From: Neorhizobium galegae bv. officinalis
GTDB taxonomy: Bacteria > Pseudomonadota > Alphaproteobacteria > Rhizobiales > Rhizobiaceae
DNA length: 64,000 nt
Assembly (NCBI GenBank): GCA_000985875.1
Contig: CCRI01000008.1
Span: forward strand, 1-64,000
Direction of reading: 5' to 3'
Shown: in pieces, positions 46,976 to 58,833 of the stretch
Layout: every line of letters begins with the position of its first letter
Numbering within the stretch: position 1 is the first letter of the stretch
Notes under the pieces: model-generated
The model's database searches: none
The model's input: only the letters and a program-made list of their open reading frames with translations
Told to the model about the DNA's origin: nothing
Position numbers and translations under genes: made by a program

Positions 46976-47192
46976 AGACTGTCTTCGAACGTGATCTTCG
47001 CACTTTAGCCAAGGTCCATGCGGCGTCTGATTCTAGATCGCAGGAAACTGCATTTCCTGCGTCCGTATACCTTTAGGAGTCCACGCCCCTTGGGGGTATA
47101 TCCATCCCACAAGCGGCCGGGGTGTCAGTGTCAGCCGCTCCCGATCCCGAAGAATTGGCGTCAGCCGCAGCGCAGAAAGGAGCGCCGAGTTA

Positions 47193-48212
47193 TCAGGCTA
47201 TCCGCTCGGTGGCCGCGAGTTTTGCCACCCGGCCTTCGAAATGGCGGTTGAGCGCCTTCCGTGAGGGTTTCTCCACGAGATAAAAGCTCGCCAGTGCGGT
47301 CGCCACGGCAGCCAGAAGCAACACAGGCGTCGGTGCTGCGCCTTCGCGGTAGAGCTTGTAGAAGGGCTGCTGCCACAGATAGAGCGAGAAGGACCATAGT
47401 CCGGCATAGGTGAGCACCTTGGTCGACAGCGCCTTGCGGAAGACCGGCGCCGCGCTGTCGATCGTGGTGATCGATAGTGCCAGCATGGCGGTCGACAGGC
47501 CGAAGGAGAGGACCTGGAATGGCATCCCCTTCGCCACGACCGCGATCAGCAGCGCCAGCGGCGAGACCCACCAGGGAGCCTGGCGATTGCGCAGGAACAG
47601 CCAGAGACCGCCAGCGATGAATATGCCGGCAACGGAGACGTCGCTGCGCCAGTGGGTATAGAGAACGCTGGCGCCGAGTTCGGTGCGAACGATGCCGTTC
47701 AGCATGGCAGCAGTGCCAAGCGCGATGATGAGAGCGGCGACCGGAAACAGCCAGCGGCGGGACAGGAAGGCAATACCGGCCAGAAGAATATAGGCATGTT
47801 CCTCGACGCAGAGCGACCAGAGGTGATCAAGCAGTGCCACCGGATGCGTATAGACCATGGCGTAGTTGAGCGTGAACGTCAGGGCCAGCACCGCCGCGAC
47901 AGGGCCGTGCGAGATCTGGGTGCCCTGGAAGGCAAGCGTGGTGATGACGACGAATGCGAAGAGTGCCGGGTAAATTCGCGAGAAACGCCTGAAGAAGAAG
48001 GTCGGCAATTCCGCCCGTTTCACGAACAGGATTTCCGACATCAGCCGGCCGGACAGAACGAAGAACAGGTCGACCCCGAACGTACTCGCCCCCGGCCAGA
48101 AATCATCGAGCCAGAAATGGCCGACGATCACGCAGATGACCGCAATACCTCGCCATCCATCGAGATAGTCCAGGTGCTTTCCGGTCTCTTCCTGCGGCCG
48201 ACTCTGCATCAT
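47193..48212 (-). CDS. Acyltransferase 3 family membrane protein
   Basis: 339 residues from ATG 48212. About 10 hydrophobic segments. Signature LDYLDGWRGIAVICVIVGHFW, with the catalytic-region His, then STFGVDLFFVLSGRLMSEIL, RRFSRIYPALFAFV and HLWSLCVEEHAYI. This is the OafA/OatA O-acyltransferase type. It likely acetylates a surface polysaccharide, lipid or peptidoglycan. No polysaccharide gene adjacent, so the target is unknown. Leftward, convergent with the orphan gene. Confidence 0.9.
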   Translation of the reverse strand: MMQSRPQEETGKHLDYLDGWRGIAVICVIVGHFWLDDFWPGASTFGVDLFFVLSGRLMSEILFVKRAELPTFFFRRFSRIYPALFAFVVITTLAFQGTQISHGPVAAVLALTFTLNYAMVYTHPVALLDHLWSLCVEEHAYILLAGIAFLSRRWLFPVAALIIALGTAAMLNGIVRTELGASVLYTHWRSDVSVAGIFIAGGLWLFLRNRQAPWWVSPLALLIAVVAKGMPFQVLSFGLSTAMLALSITTIDSAAPVFRKALSTKVLTYAGLWSFSLYLWQQPFYKLYREGAAPTPVLLLAAVATALASFYLVEKPSRKALNRHFEGRVAKLAATERIA

Positions 48213-48348
48213 TGCGCCACCCCTGTTGTCGGCCGGTGAATGATATTGCGGGAATCGTGGCCGTCCTCGTCGGCTCATGTTGCACCGCAAAAAGCAGGCA
48301 ACATCATGGCGCCGAACCCGACGCGGAAGTCGCGTATGGCGCGCTTCC

Positions 48349-49776
48349 CTATCGCTCCCAGTCTTCCTTCGCCGCCTTCGGTCCATTGCCGAGCTTGCGC
48401 TCGAATTCGGCGGCCTCGGCTTCGGACATGCGGACGTCCAGGGTGACGGAACCGTCCTCGTTGTCCTCGCGGCCGTCGACGACGGCGTTGCTGTAGACCC
48501 AGGAGACGATGGAGAGCTGATCCGCCGGGATGACGATCGAGGTTTCGGTGAGCACGCCGGAGAGGCGTTTCGAGATCTCGTCCATCAGGGCATCGACCCC
48601 CTCGCCCGAGATCGCCGAGACCGCCATGACGTTCTCACGGCCGGCAGCGCGTTCGGCGATCGCCTCATGGGCTTCCGGGTCGAGCCGGTCGATCTTGTTC
48701 CAGACCTCGATGATGCGCTTGGCGGCTTCCTTCTCGTCGATGCCGAGATCGGAAAGGATGCGCATGACGTCGCCGGCCTGGGCGGCGTTGTCCGGATCGG
48801 ACATGTCGCGCACATGCAGGACGAGATCGGCTTCCAGCACTTCTTCCAGCGTCGCGCGGAAGGCGGCGACCAGATGGGTCGGCAGATCGGAGATGAAGCC
48901 GACCGTATCGGAGAGGATCACCGTGCGGCCATGCGGCAGCTTCATGCGGCGAAGCGTCGGATCGAGCGTCGCAAACAGCATGTCTTCGGCCAGCACGCCG
49001 GCACCGGTGATGCGGTTGAACAGCGTCGACTTGCCGGCGTTCGTATAACCGACAAGCGCCACGATCGGGTGCGGCACCTTGCGGCGCTTGGCGCGGTGGA
49101 GCTGGCGGGTGCGCACGACCTGTTCGAGCTCGCGCTCCAGCTTGACGATGCGTTCCTGCAGCAGCCGGCGGTCGGCTTCGATCTGGGTTTCACCGGGGCC
49201 GCCCATGAAGCCGGCGCCACCGCGCTGGCGTTCAAGGTGGGTCCAGCTGCGGACCAGGCGGCCCTTCTGGTAATTCAGATGCGCCAGATCGACCTGCAGC
49301 GTGCCTTCCTTGGTGGAGGCACGGCGACCGAAGATCTCGAGGATCAGGCCGGTCCGGTCGATGACCTTGGCCTGCCATTCCTTCTCGAGATTGCGCTGCT
49401 GCACCGGGGTCAGCGGGTGATCGACGATGACGAGGCCGGCATCGTGCTCGTCGAGCAGCGCCTTGATTTCCTCGATCTTGCCGCTGCCCATCAGCGTTCC
49501 CGGACGGGGCTGGCTGATCGGAACGATCAGCCCCTGCACGATCTCCAGGTCGATTGCTCGTGCCAAGCCGATCGCCTCTTCGAGACGGGCTTCGTTGGAG
49601 CGCTGCGGTGCGGGGGCCTGACTTGCGTCGCCCTGCCCGGCCTTCGACCGTCCCTGCTTGAGGACCGGCACGATGACGAGTGCGCGCATATCGTCCCGGC
49701 GCTTTTCAGCCTCCGGGACCATGGATTCATTGGAAGTATCGCGATTTGAAATCTGTTCTGTCCTGTTAGGCCGCAT
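48349..49776 (-). CDS. hflX: GTPase HflX
   Basis: 475 residues from ATG 49776, which overlaps the end of hfq by 11 bases. N-terminal HflX domain with [80 protein letters not shown]-type motif, and G domain: [34 protein letters not shown] ribosome-binding GTPase that rescues or dissociates stalled ribosomes. Coupled to hfq as in most proteobacteria. Confidence 0.95.
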   Translation of the reverse strand: MRPNRTEQISNRDTSNESMVPEAEKRRDDMRALVIVPVLKQGRSKAGQGDASQAPAPQRSNEARLEEAIGLARAIDLEIVQGLIVPISQPRPGTLMGSGKIEEIKALLDEHDAGLVIVDHPLTPVQQRNLEKEWQAKVIDRTGLILEIFGRRASTKEGTLQVDLAHLNYQKGRLVRSWTHLERQRGGAGFMGGPGETQIEADRRLLQERIVKLERELEQVVRTRQLHRAKRRKVPHPIVALVGYTNAGKSTLFNRITGAGVLAEDMLFATLDPTLRRMKLPHGRTVILSDTVGFISDLPTHLVAAFRATLEEVLEADLVLHVRDMSDPDNAAQAGDVMRILSDLGIDEKEAAKRIIEVWNKIDRLDPEAHEAIAERAAGRENVMAVSAISGEGVDALMDEISKRLSGVLTETSIVIPADQLSIVSWVYSNAVVDGREDNEDGSVTLDVRMSEAEAAEFERKLGNGPKAAKEDWER

Positions 49777-50008
49777 TCTCTTCGGTTTCGAACATCTGCA
49801 TGGGCTGGCCCGGCATGATGGTCGAGATCGCGTGCTTATACACGAGCTGAGAGTGGCCGTCACGGCGAAGCAGGACGCAGAAGTTGTCGAAAGAGGTTAC
49901 GACACCTGTCAGCTTCACCCCGTTGATCAGGAAAATCGTCAGGGAAATCTTCTGCTTGCGAACGGTATTGAGAAATAAATCCTGCAGGTTCTGAGAACGT
50001 TCCGCCAT
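49766..50008 (-). CDS. hfq: RNA chaperone Hfq
   Basis: 80 residues from ATG 50008. Sm1 ([36 protein letters not shown]) and Sm2 ([12 protein letters not shown]) complete, length typical for rhizobia. Hexamer that pairs sRNAs with mRNAs. Upstream ATG 50038 is in frame but not protein-like. A 107-base gap to dat holds its promoter; it is followed by hflX. Confidence 0.97.
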   Translation of the reverse strand: MAERSQNLQDLFLNTVRKQKISLTIFLINGVKLTGVVTSFDNFCVLLRRDGHSQLVYKHAISTIMPGQPMQMFETEENAA

Positions 50009-50115
50009 AGCGCCGCTTCTTTCTTTTTTGCCGGCCAAAAGCCGGAATCATGATCAAGCTTGATAAGAGACGGCAGGGAAGCGCCCCGTGCTTCCCTTCC
50101 CCCGATGTTTGACTA

Positions 50116-50979
50116 TCAAATCGCCGTCTTTTCCGCAACGTCGAAAAAGGTGTCGCGAATACTTGACGATACAGTGCCCGGATGGCCGTTGGCCACCGGC
50201 CTGTTGTCGATTTCGACGATGGGCACGCAGATCCCGGTGGCGGAGGTGAAAAACACCTCGCGGGCGGCCAGCATCTCTTCCGTCCTGAACTCGCGCTCGA
50301 CCACCTTGAGCCCGAGTTTTCTGGCGACGTCGATGAGCGTCGTGCGGGTGATTCCCTTGAGGATGCCGTGCTCGGCCGGACGGGTCACCAGTTCGCCGTC
50401 CGGCGTGACGATCCAGACATTCGATGAGGCGCCTTCCATGACGATGCCGTTGCGATCGATGAAGATCGCATCCTGGGCGCCGGCTTCCTTCGCCTGCTGC
50501 TTGGCGAGCACGTTCGGCAGCAGACCGACCGTCTTGATGTCGACGCGGTCCCAGCGGTTCTCGGGCAGCGTGATGACCTTGATACCGTTCGCATATTTCT
50601 TCGCGGCGACCGAAGGATCGGTGCTCTTGGCGGTGATGGTGATGGTCGGCGGCGTGCCCTCTGCCGGGAAGTAGTGGTCGCGGCGGGCGGCACCGCGCGT
50701 CACCTGCATGTAGAAGATGCCGTTCGTCACCCGGTTGCGGCGGAGCACCTCGCGGATGACGACGGTGAGCGCCGCGCGGCTCATGGGCGATGCCATCCTC
50801 AGTTCGCTCAGCGAGCGGTCGAGGCGGTCGAGATGCCGGGTCAGGTCGACGATCATGCCGTGACGGACTTCGCAGACCTCATAGACGCCGTCAGCGAACT
50901 GGAACCCGCGATCCTCGACATGCACCGCGGCTTCGGAATGGCGAACATATTGTCCGTTCACATAGGCAATTCTCGACAT
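50116..50979 (-). CDS. dat: D-amino acid aminotransferase
   Basis: 287 residues, PLP fold type IV. RGFQFADGVYEVCEV, DRLDRSLSELRMASP, RVDIKTVGLLPNVLAKQQAKEAGAQDAIF (PLP Lys in the IKT motif) and EGASSNVWIVTPDG are intact. Interconverts D-amino acids with 2-oxoacids, likely supplying D-Glu or D-Ala for peptidoglycan. Twenty-nine bases downstream of trkA, so in the long ntr transcript or coupled to it. Confidence 0.92.
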   Translation of the reverse strand: MSRIAYVNGQYVRHSEAAVHVEDRGFQFADGVYEVCEVRHGMIVDLTRHLDRLDRSLSELRMASPMSRAALTVVIREVLRRNRVTNGIFYMQVTRGAARRDHYFPAEGTPPTITITAKSTDPSVAAKKYANGIKVITLPENRWDRVDIKTVGLLPNVLAKQQAKEAGAQDAIFIDRNGIVMEGASSNVWIVTPDGELVTRPAEHGILKGITRTTLIDVARKLGLKVVEREFRTEEMLAAREVFFTSATGICVPIVEIDNRPVANGHPGTVSSSIRDTFFDVAEKTAI

Positions 50980-51008
50980 CGGATGTCCCTGCTCTTTTCT
51001 AAAATCGG

Positions 51009-52385
51009 TCAGAAATACTGGATGGAAACGCGGAAAAGCTGCTCCACATGGCGCACGGCTTCGGCGGTGGCAAACAGCACCACCCGGTCGCGCGCCTTGA
51101 TCTTGGTGTCACCGTTCGGGCGGATGACGGTCTCGCCGCGGTAGATCGCGCCGACACGGATGCCGTCCGGAAGTTCGAGTTCGCGGAACGGCCGGCCGAC
51201 CAGCGGGGAGGTTTCCAGCGCCTCGGCCTCGATGATCTCGGCAGCGCCGTTCTCGACCGCGTAGACGGAACGGATGCGGCCCTTGCGGACATGCTGCAGC
51301 ACGCGCGAGATCGTCACGGCACGCGGATTGATCTGCGCATCGATGCCGAGCGCGTCGGTAACCTGATGGAACGAGGTGGAATTGATCAGCACGAGGTTCG
51401 ACTTGCAGCCGAGCGATTTCGCCATGACCGCGCCGAGGATGTTGATCTGGTCGCTGTTGGTGAGCATCACGATCAGGTCGGTTTCCTGGATATCCGCCTG
51501 GGTCAGGATGTTCTGGTCGAGTGCCGAGCCGTGCAGCACGATGGTATTGCGCAACTGCTCGGAAACCGCGACCGCCTTGTCACGATCGCTCTCGATGATC
51601 TTCAGCCGCGTCCTCGGCTGGTGTTCCTCGATGGTCCGGGCGACGTAATATCCGATATTGCCGCCGCCGGCGATGATGATGCGGCGCGCCTCCTGCTCCT
51701 CGTGGCCGAACAGGCCGAGCGTGCGGCGAATGTGTTCGCGCTGGCAGATGACATAGGCGAGATCGCCGACTTCGAGCTCATCGGCGGAACGGGCGACGGT
51801 CAGGACGCCATTGCGGACGATGCCGACCACGGTCGCCATCAGGTCCGGGAAGAGATCGGAGAGCTGGTGGAGCGGCGTTGCGACCACCGGGCAGTCCTCC
51901 ATGCACTCGATCGCCACCATGGTGATGTGATCGTCGGCGAACTTGACGACATCGGTGGCGCCGGGGAAGGAGATGCGCCGCAGCACCATCTTGCCGACCT
52001 CGATCTCCGGCGAGATCGTCACGTCGATCGACATGTTCTGGCGGCTGAAGAGATCGGCATATTCCGGCTTCAGATAGTTCTGGGCGCGGATGCGGGCTAT
52101 CTTGGTAGGTACGGAGAAAAGCGCCTGCGCGACCTCGCAGGCGACGATATTGACCTCGTCGTAGAGCGTCACCGCGATGATCATGTCGGCGTCTTCGGCA
52201 CCGGCCTTTTCCAGCATGTCCGGATGGGCGCCGTGGCCGACGTAACCCTTAACGTCGAGCGTCTCGGTGATCGCAGCGATCAGCGTCGCCGAGGTGTCGA
52301 TGACGGAGACGTCATTGTCCTCCTGCGACAGCCGTTCGGCGATGCCGTAGCCCACCTGCCCCGCGCCGCATATGATCACCTTCAT
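51009..52385 (-). CDS. trkA: Trk potassium uptake regulator TrkA
   Basis: 458 residues, a duplicated RCK/KTN-NAD layout. First Rossmann GAGQVGYGIAERLSQEDNDVSVID, second GGGNIGYYVARTIEEHQPRTRLKIIESDRDKAV; each is followed by a TrkA-C domain (GAIYRGETVIRPNGDTKIKARDRVVLFA). Binds NAD(H) and gates TrkH/TrkG potassium channels. Three bases after ntrX. Confidence 0.95.
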   Translation of the reverse strand: MKVIICGAGQVGYGIAERLSQEDNDVSVIDTSATLIAAITETLDVKGYVGHGAHPDMLEKAGAEDADMIIAVTLYDEVNIVACEVAQALFSVPTKIARIRAQNYLKPEYADLFSRQNMSIDVTISPEIEVGKMVLRRISFPGATDVVKFADDHITMVAIECMEDCPVVATPLHQLSDLFPDLMATVVGIVRNGVLTVARSADELEVGDLAYVICQREHIRRTLGLFGHEEQEARRIIIAGGGNIGYYVARTIEEHQPRTRLKIIESDRDKAVAVSEQLRNTIVLHGSALDQNILTQADIQETDLIVMLTNSDQINILGAVMAKSLGCKSNLVLINSTSFHQVTDALGIDAQINPRAVTISRVLQHVRKGRIRSVYAVENGAAEIIEAEALETSPLVGRPFRELELPDGIRVGAIYRGETVIRPNGDTKIKARDRVVLFATAEAVRHVEQLFRVSIQYF

Positions 52386-52388
52386 CGG

Positions 52389-53753
52389 CTACACACCGAG
52401 CGACTTGAGCTTGCGGTGCAGGGCCGAGCGTTCCATGCCGACAAATTCCGCGGTGCGGGAAATGTTGCCTCCGAACCGGTTGATCTGGGCGATCAGGTAG
52501 TCGCGCTCGAACATTTCGCGGGCTTCGCGCAGCGGCAGCGTCATGATGTGGTAGTCGCCCTTGGCGGAGACCTTGGGCAGCATGTCGCCGAGATCGGTCG
52601 GCAGCATGTCGGCTGAAATAGGCGAATCCGGGCCGTCGGAACGGGCAAGGATCATCAGCCGCTCGATATTGTTGCGCAGCTGGCGGATATTGCCCGGCCA
52701 GTCATGAGCCTGGAGAACGGCCATGGCGTCCTCACCGATCTTGCGGGGGCGGATGCCGGCCTGTTCGGAAATCTGGCGCATGAACATGTCGACCAGGAAA
52801 GGAATGTCCTCGCGGCGCTCGGCCAGCGCCGGCACCTTGACCGGCACGACGGCCAGCCGATGGTACAGATCCTCGCGGAACGAACCGTCGGCGATCAGGC
52901 TTTCGAGATTGTAGGCGGTGGACGAGATGATGCGAACATCGACCTTGACGCGCTTGGAACCGCCGACGCGCTCGAACTGCTGGTCGACCAGCACGCGAAG
53001 GATCTTGTTCTGCGTCTCGCGCGGCATTTCTCCGACTTCGTCGAGATACAGGATACCGCGATGGGCCTCCTCCAGCGCGCCGATCTTGCGCGCCTGGCCA
53101 GGCGCACCCTCGGTGCCGAACAGTGCCATCTCCATGCGGTCTGGCGTGATCGTCGCAGCGTTCAGCGCCACGAACGGACCGGTCACGCGAGACGACCGCT
53201 TGTGGATCATCCGCGCCACCAGTTCCTTGCCGGATCCGGAGGGGCCGAGGATCATCACGCGGCTGTTGGTGGGCGCGACCTTCTCGATGGTCTGGCGGAG
53301 CTGCGAGACGGCAACCGACGTGCCGACCAGTTCGGCCGCGTCGCCGGTGCGTTTCTTGAGCTCCGTCACCTCGCGCTTCAGCTTGGAGTTTTCCAGCGCC
53401 CGCTCGGCGATCAGGATCAGCCGGTCGGCCTTGAACGGTTTTTCGATGAAGTCGAAGGCGCCGCGCTTGATCGCGGACACCGCCGTCTCGACATTGCCGT
53501 GGCCGGAGATCATCACGACGGGCAAATCGGGGTGCCGGCTCTTGACTTCGTCGAGCAGCGCCAGACCGTCGAGCTTGGATCCCTGCATCCAGATATCCAG
53601 GAAAACCAGCCGCGGCACGCGATCGGATATCGCTGCCAGCGCGCTGTCGCTGTCATGTGCCGTGCGGGTTTCATGCCCCTCATCGGACAAAATACCTGAA
53701 ACGATATCGCGGATATCCGCCTCGTCATCTACGACCAGAATATCAGACGCCAT
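52389..53753 (-). CDS. ntrX: Nitrogen assimilation response regulator NtrX
   Basis: 454 residues. Receiver with VVDDEADIRDIVSGIL, VFLDIWMQG, MISGHGNVETAV and the KP..FIEKPF motif; AAA+ domain with Walker A LGPSGSGKE; Fis HTH EFVGMERSALHRKLKSLGV. The usual GAFTGA sigma-54 loop is replaced by GAPGQAR, as known for alphaproteobacterial NtrX, so it probably works without sigma-54. Overlaps ntrY by 11 bases. Confidence 0.95.
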   Translation of the reverse strand: MASDILVVDDEADIRDIVSGILSDEGHETRTAHDSDSALAAISDRVPRLVFLDIWMQGSKLDGLALLDEVKSRHPDLPVVMISGHGNVETAVSAIKRGAFDFIEKPFKADRLILIAERALENSKLKREVTELKKRTGDAAELVGTSVAVSQLRQTIEKVAPTNSRVMILGPSGSGKELVARMIHKRSSRVTGPFVALNAATITPDRMEMALFGTEGAPGQARKIGALEEAHRGILYLDEVGEMPRETQNKILRVLVDQQFERVGGSKRVKVDVRIISSTAYNLESLIADGSFREDLYHRLAVVPVKVPALAERREDIPFLVDMFMRQISEQAGIRPRKIGEDAMAVLQAHDWPGNIRQLRNNIERLMILARSDGPDSPISADMLPTDLGDMLPKVSAKGDYHIMTLPLREAREMFERDYLIAQINRFGGNISRTAEFVGMERSALHRKLKSLGV

Positions 53754-56016
53754 AAGCCAATTCCTTGTTATTATCCGTTCCCGGTACTGCCACCTGTTCC
53801 AGATGCGGCAGCAGCACCCTGATCATGGCGCCCTTGCCATGATCGAAATCGGCGGGAGCATCGTGCAGTTCGAGCTGCCCGCCGTGTTCTTCGATGATCT
53901 TCTTGACGATGGCGAGCCCCAGACCCGTGCCCTTGTCGCGCATGGTCATGTAGGGCTCGAGAATGCGGTGCCGGTTTTCGGCCGGAAGGCCGCTGCCGTT
54001 GTCGATGATATCGACCACATAGGCATCCCGTGCCTCATCGTAGACCGAGCGGACCTTGACCTTGCGGCCGTCGCGCTCCTGATCGCTCGGCACCGCCTCG
54101 ATCGCCTCGACGGCGTTCTTGATGAGGTTACCGAAGGCCTGGCCGAGCATGCGCGCATCGAACATGCCCTTCAGCGGCTCGTCGCCAAGCTCGCGGATGA
54201 AATCCACATGGGTCGTGCCCATCTCGCGCAGGAAGATCGCGTCGCGCAGGATGTCGCGCAGATCGGCCTCTTCCTTGGCGGGCTTCGGCATGCGGGCAAA
54301 GGAGGAGAATTCGTCGACCATGCGGCCGATATCGCCGACCTGGCGGACGATCGTATCGGTGCACTGGTCGAAGACGGCGCGGTCGTCCTCGGCGATCTGC
54401 TTGCCGTAGCGGCGCTTGAGGCGTTCGGCCGAAAGCTGGATCGGGGTCAGCGGGTTCTTGATCTCGTGGGCAATGCGGCGGGCGACGTCCGCCCAGGCGG
54501 TCGAACGCTGGGCGATGACGAGATCGGTGATATCGTCCAGCGTGACCACATAGGAATCGTGCGCGGCGCGCTGTTCCTCGCGGGTAACCTGAACCGACAG
54601 CGTCCGCTCCTTGCCGCCGCGGATCAGATTCACCTGCTTGCGGAATTCGCCGCGGGCCCTGGTGCGCGCCTCGGTGAGGACGTGGTCGATCTCGGGGGCG
54701 ACATCCTGCAGCTTCTCGCCCATCAGCTGTTCGGCGGAAACGCCGAGGAAATGCTCCGCCGACGGATTGACGATGGTAATGCGGCGGTCTTCCTCGACGC
54801 CGATGACGGCGGCGGTGACGCCGGACAGCACCGCCTCGATGAACCTGCGGCGATCGTCCACTTCATCCTTGGCTTCGAGGATCTCGTCGCGCTGGCTGCG
54901 GATCTCCGAAATCATCTTGTTGAACGTGCGCGACAGGCTGCCGACGTCGCCATCGGCGGCGCGCACCGGCACGACGACGTTGAGATTGCCGGTCGCCACG
55001 CTGTCGGCGGCGCTGATCAGCAGCCGGATCGGCCGGACGATGCGGTCGGCGACCGCGATCGCCGTCCAGATCGCCGCGAGCAGCACGATCAGCGCGAAAC
55101 CGAGATAGAGCACCGCAAAGGCGATCTGCAGCGATGTGCGGCCGGCTTCCATCGCCTGGTATTCGGCGGCGTTCTCCTCCATCAGCCGCATCGCCGAGAT
55201 GACCTTCGGATCGACAGCGCGGATCGTATAGAGGTAGGAACCCGGAATGGCATCGAGCTTGATGACGGCGCCGACGAGGTTGGTGACACCTGGCGGGATC
55301 AGGGTCGGCTGGCCGGCCGCCGCCGTCTTCAGCGCATCCTCCGGGATCGCCGGCAGCGGCTTTTCCGTCTTGATGTCGGCCTGGACGATCGCCTGCCCGT
55401 CTTCGCGCACCAGGAAGGCCCCGAGCATGCCGCGGCCCCGCGCCTGGCGGGTCATCAGGTCCACGAACCCCGTACGATCGAGATAGAACATCGGCCGGTT
55501 GCGCTCGAGGTCGTTCGACATCGACACGGTCTGGCCCTGAAGATAGCTGGCATTCTCGAGCATGTAGGCGCGTGCCACGTCCTGGGACGACTGCACGATC
55601 GACTGCGTCCGCAGCGAGAACCAGCGGTCAAGACCGACATTGAGCGTGAGGCTGGCGAAAATCGCCACCAGAACCGCCGGCGTGATCGCCACGATCGAGA
55701 ACAGAACGACGATACGGACATGCAGGCGGGCGGCGGCACGGCCGCGGTTGCGCGCCCTCACCAGCCGGACGATCTCGCGGCCGATCAGATACATCAGGCC
55801 GAGAATGAAAAGCGAGTTCAGCGCGGCCGAGGCGATCACGACATTGGTGGTCGGGGCGATCGGCGTCAGGCCAAGCAGGATGAACAGCGTCACCGACGCG
55901 CAGATCAAGGCTCCGCCGGCGAGCAGAAGGCCGGGGAGCGCAAACGACGCGCGCCGATCCTGCACTGACACCGCTGGCTCGTCTTCGGCCATCGGCGCTG
56001 TTACGCCTTCCGTCAT
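53743..56016 (-). CDS. ntrY: Nitrogen/redox sensor kinase NtrY
   Basis: 757 residues from ATG 56016 (GGAG 8 bases upstream; an in-frame GTG at 56091 would add 25 residues). Several N-terminal membrane segments (about 30-110 and 290-315) flank a periplasmic region. HAMP (RLLISAADSVATGNLNVVVPV), PAS (AVIGVEEDRRITIVNPSAEHFLG), His[23 protein letters not shown] with phospho-His, and ATPase DNGSGLP, GTGLGLAIVKKI. Phosphorylates NtrX. Followed directly by ntrX. Confidence 0.95.
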   Translation of the reverse strand: MTEGVTAPMAEDEPAVSVQDRRASFALPGLLLAGGALICASVTLFILLGLTPIAPTTNVVIASAALNSLFILGLMYLIGREIVRLVRARNRGRAAARLHVRIVVLFSIVAITPAVLVAIFASLTLNVGLDRWFSLRTQSIVQSSQDVARAYMLENASYLQGQTVSMSNDLERNRPMFYLDRTGFVDLMTRQARGRGMLGAFLVREDGQAIVQADIKTEKPLPAIPEDALKTAAAGQPTLIPPGVTNLVGAVIKLDAIPGSYLYTIRAVDPKVISAMRLMEENAAEYQAMEAGRTSLQIAFAVLYLGFALIVLLAAIWTAIAVADRIVRPIRLLISAADSVATGNLNVVVPVRAADGDVGSLSRTFNKMISEIRSQRDEILEAKDEVDDRRRFIEAVLSGVTAAVIGVEEDRRITIVNPSAEHFLGVSAEQLMGEKLQDVAPEIDHVLTEARTRARGEFRKQVNLIRGGKERTLSVQVTREEQRAAHDSYVVTLDDITDLVIAQRSTAWADVARRIAHEIKNPLTPIQLSAERLKRRYGKQIAEDDRAVFDQCTDTIVRQVGDIGRMVDEFSSFARMPKPAKEEADLRDILRDAIFLREMGTTHVDFIRELGDEPLKGMFDARMLGQAFGNLIKNAVEAIEAVPSDQERDGRKVKVRSVYDEARDAYVVDIIDNGSGLPAENRHRILEPYMTMRDKGTGLGLAIVKKIIEEHGGQLELHDAPADFDHGKGAMIRVLLPHLEQVAVPGTDNNKELAYGV

Positions 56017-56236
56017 CGAATCCACTCCGATCCCCAAAACCCTCGCGGGAGACCGATCCAACCCGGTCGGACCGGGCGAAGCGACAGCCACTTTCCAGAA
56101 AAGGGCTGGCCTACCCCCTCAACGGCCGCCACTCCGTCGAGCATTCACCAAACCCTGCGTGACCTTTAAGCAACGCAATGTGGCGAAAATGCAACGATGA
56201 GCGGAAGGTGTCAAGCAGTCGGGAACAAACTAACCA

Positions 56237-57684
<1,448 letters not shown>

Positions 57685-57688
<4 letters not shown>

Positions 57689-58833
57689 TTTACGCTTCCT
57701 GTGGAGTTCAAGGCGCGGCCGTCCATGGCCTCTTCCTTGTGCATGGGCATCAGAACACGGAATATCGTCCGGCGCGCCTGGCTGTCGCATTCGACGATGC
57801 CGCCATGGCCGCCGATGATCTTGGCGACCAGGGCCAAGCCAAGGCCGGAGCCGTTCGTCTTGGTGGTGATGAAGGGATCAAAGAGATGCGGCACGAGATC
57901 GGTCGGAACGCCCGGGCCGTTGTCGATGACGCAGAATTCGAGCGGCAGGGAAATCTTGTCCCGCGTGCCGGCGACCGAAAGCTTGATGCCGGGGCGATAG
58001 GCGGTGGTCAGCATGATTTCGCCGTCCGGCTGGTCGCCGACCGCTTCGGCCGCGTTCTTGATGAGGTTGAGGAAGACCTGCACCAGCTGGTCGCGGTTGG
58101 CGAACACCGGCGGCAGCGACGGGTCGTACATTTCGGAAATCTTGATGTTGCGGGCAAAACCGGCCTTGGCGACCGCCTTCACGTGATCGAGCACCGAATG
58201 GATGTTGAGCGGCACCCGGTCGACCGGCCGTTCGTCGGAAAAGACTTCCATGCGATCGACCAGCGAGACGATTCGGTCGGTCTCGTCGCAGATCAGCTGG
58301 GTCAGCGCCCGGTCGTCGTCGGGAACGACACTTTCCAGAAGCTGGGCGGCGCCGCGGATGCCCGAGAGCGGGTTCTTGATCTCGTGGGCGAGCATGGAGG
58401 CCAAACCCGTCACCGAACGGGCCGCGGCGCGATGGGTGAGCTGGCGGTCGATCTTGTCCGCCATCGACCGTTCCTGGAAGACGACGACCACCGAACCCGG
58501 CTCGCTGACAACAGGCGCGACATAAAGATCGACCAGCTTGTCCTGGCCGAGACGTGGCGACGAGAGGTCGACGCGGTATTCGTTGACGGGCGCCTTGCGC
58601 TCGCGCACCTGGTCGATCAGGGCGAGAAGCGGGCTGCCGAACGGGATGAAGGTGGAGATCTTGTTCTTGGCGAGGTGGGAAGCGCTGGCGCCGAAGAAGG
58701 CCTCCGCCTCCCAGTTCGCGAACGCGACCTTGCCCGCCGCATCGACCAATATCACCGGGTTCTGCACCGAGTTGAGGACAGCCATGGCGAGCGCGTTGCC
58801 CATCGTGGCATCCTGCGCCGGGGACTTGCTCAT
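57685..58833 (-). CDS. ntrB: Nitrogen sensor kinase NtrB
   Basis: 382 residues, soluble. PAS ([28 protein letters not shown]), His[24 protein letters not shown] with phospho-His, and HATPase [33 protein letters not shown]. Phosphorylates or dephosphorylates NtrC according to PII/nitrogen state. Its start overlaps the dusB stop by four bases, forming the classical nifR3-ntrB-ntrC operon. Confidence 0.97.

Noticed and set aside
46031-47192. Intact transposon around the orphan gene
   Set aside because: Only the C-terminal end of one transposase is recognisable, and no matching terminal repeats were found on either side.
52918-55968. Plus-strand 1016-codon open frame
   Set aside because: Antisense of ntrX/ntrY; composition (His/Asp/Arg rich) reflects codon bias of the opposite strand.
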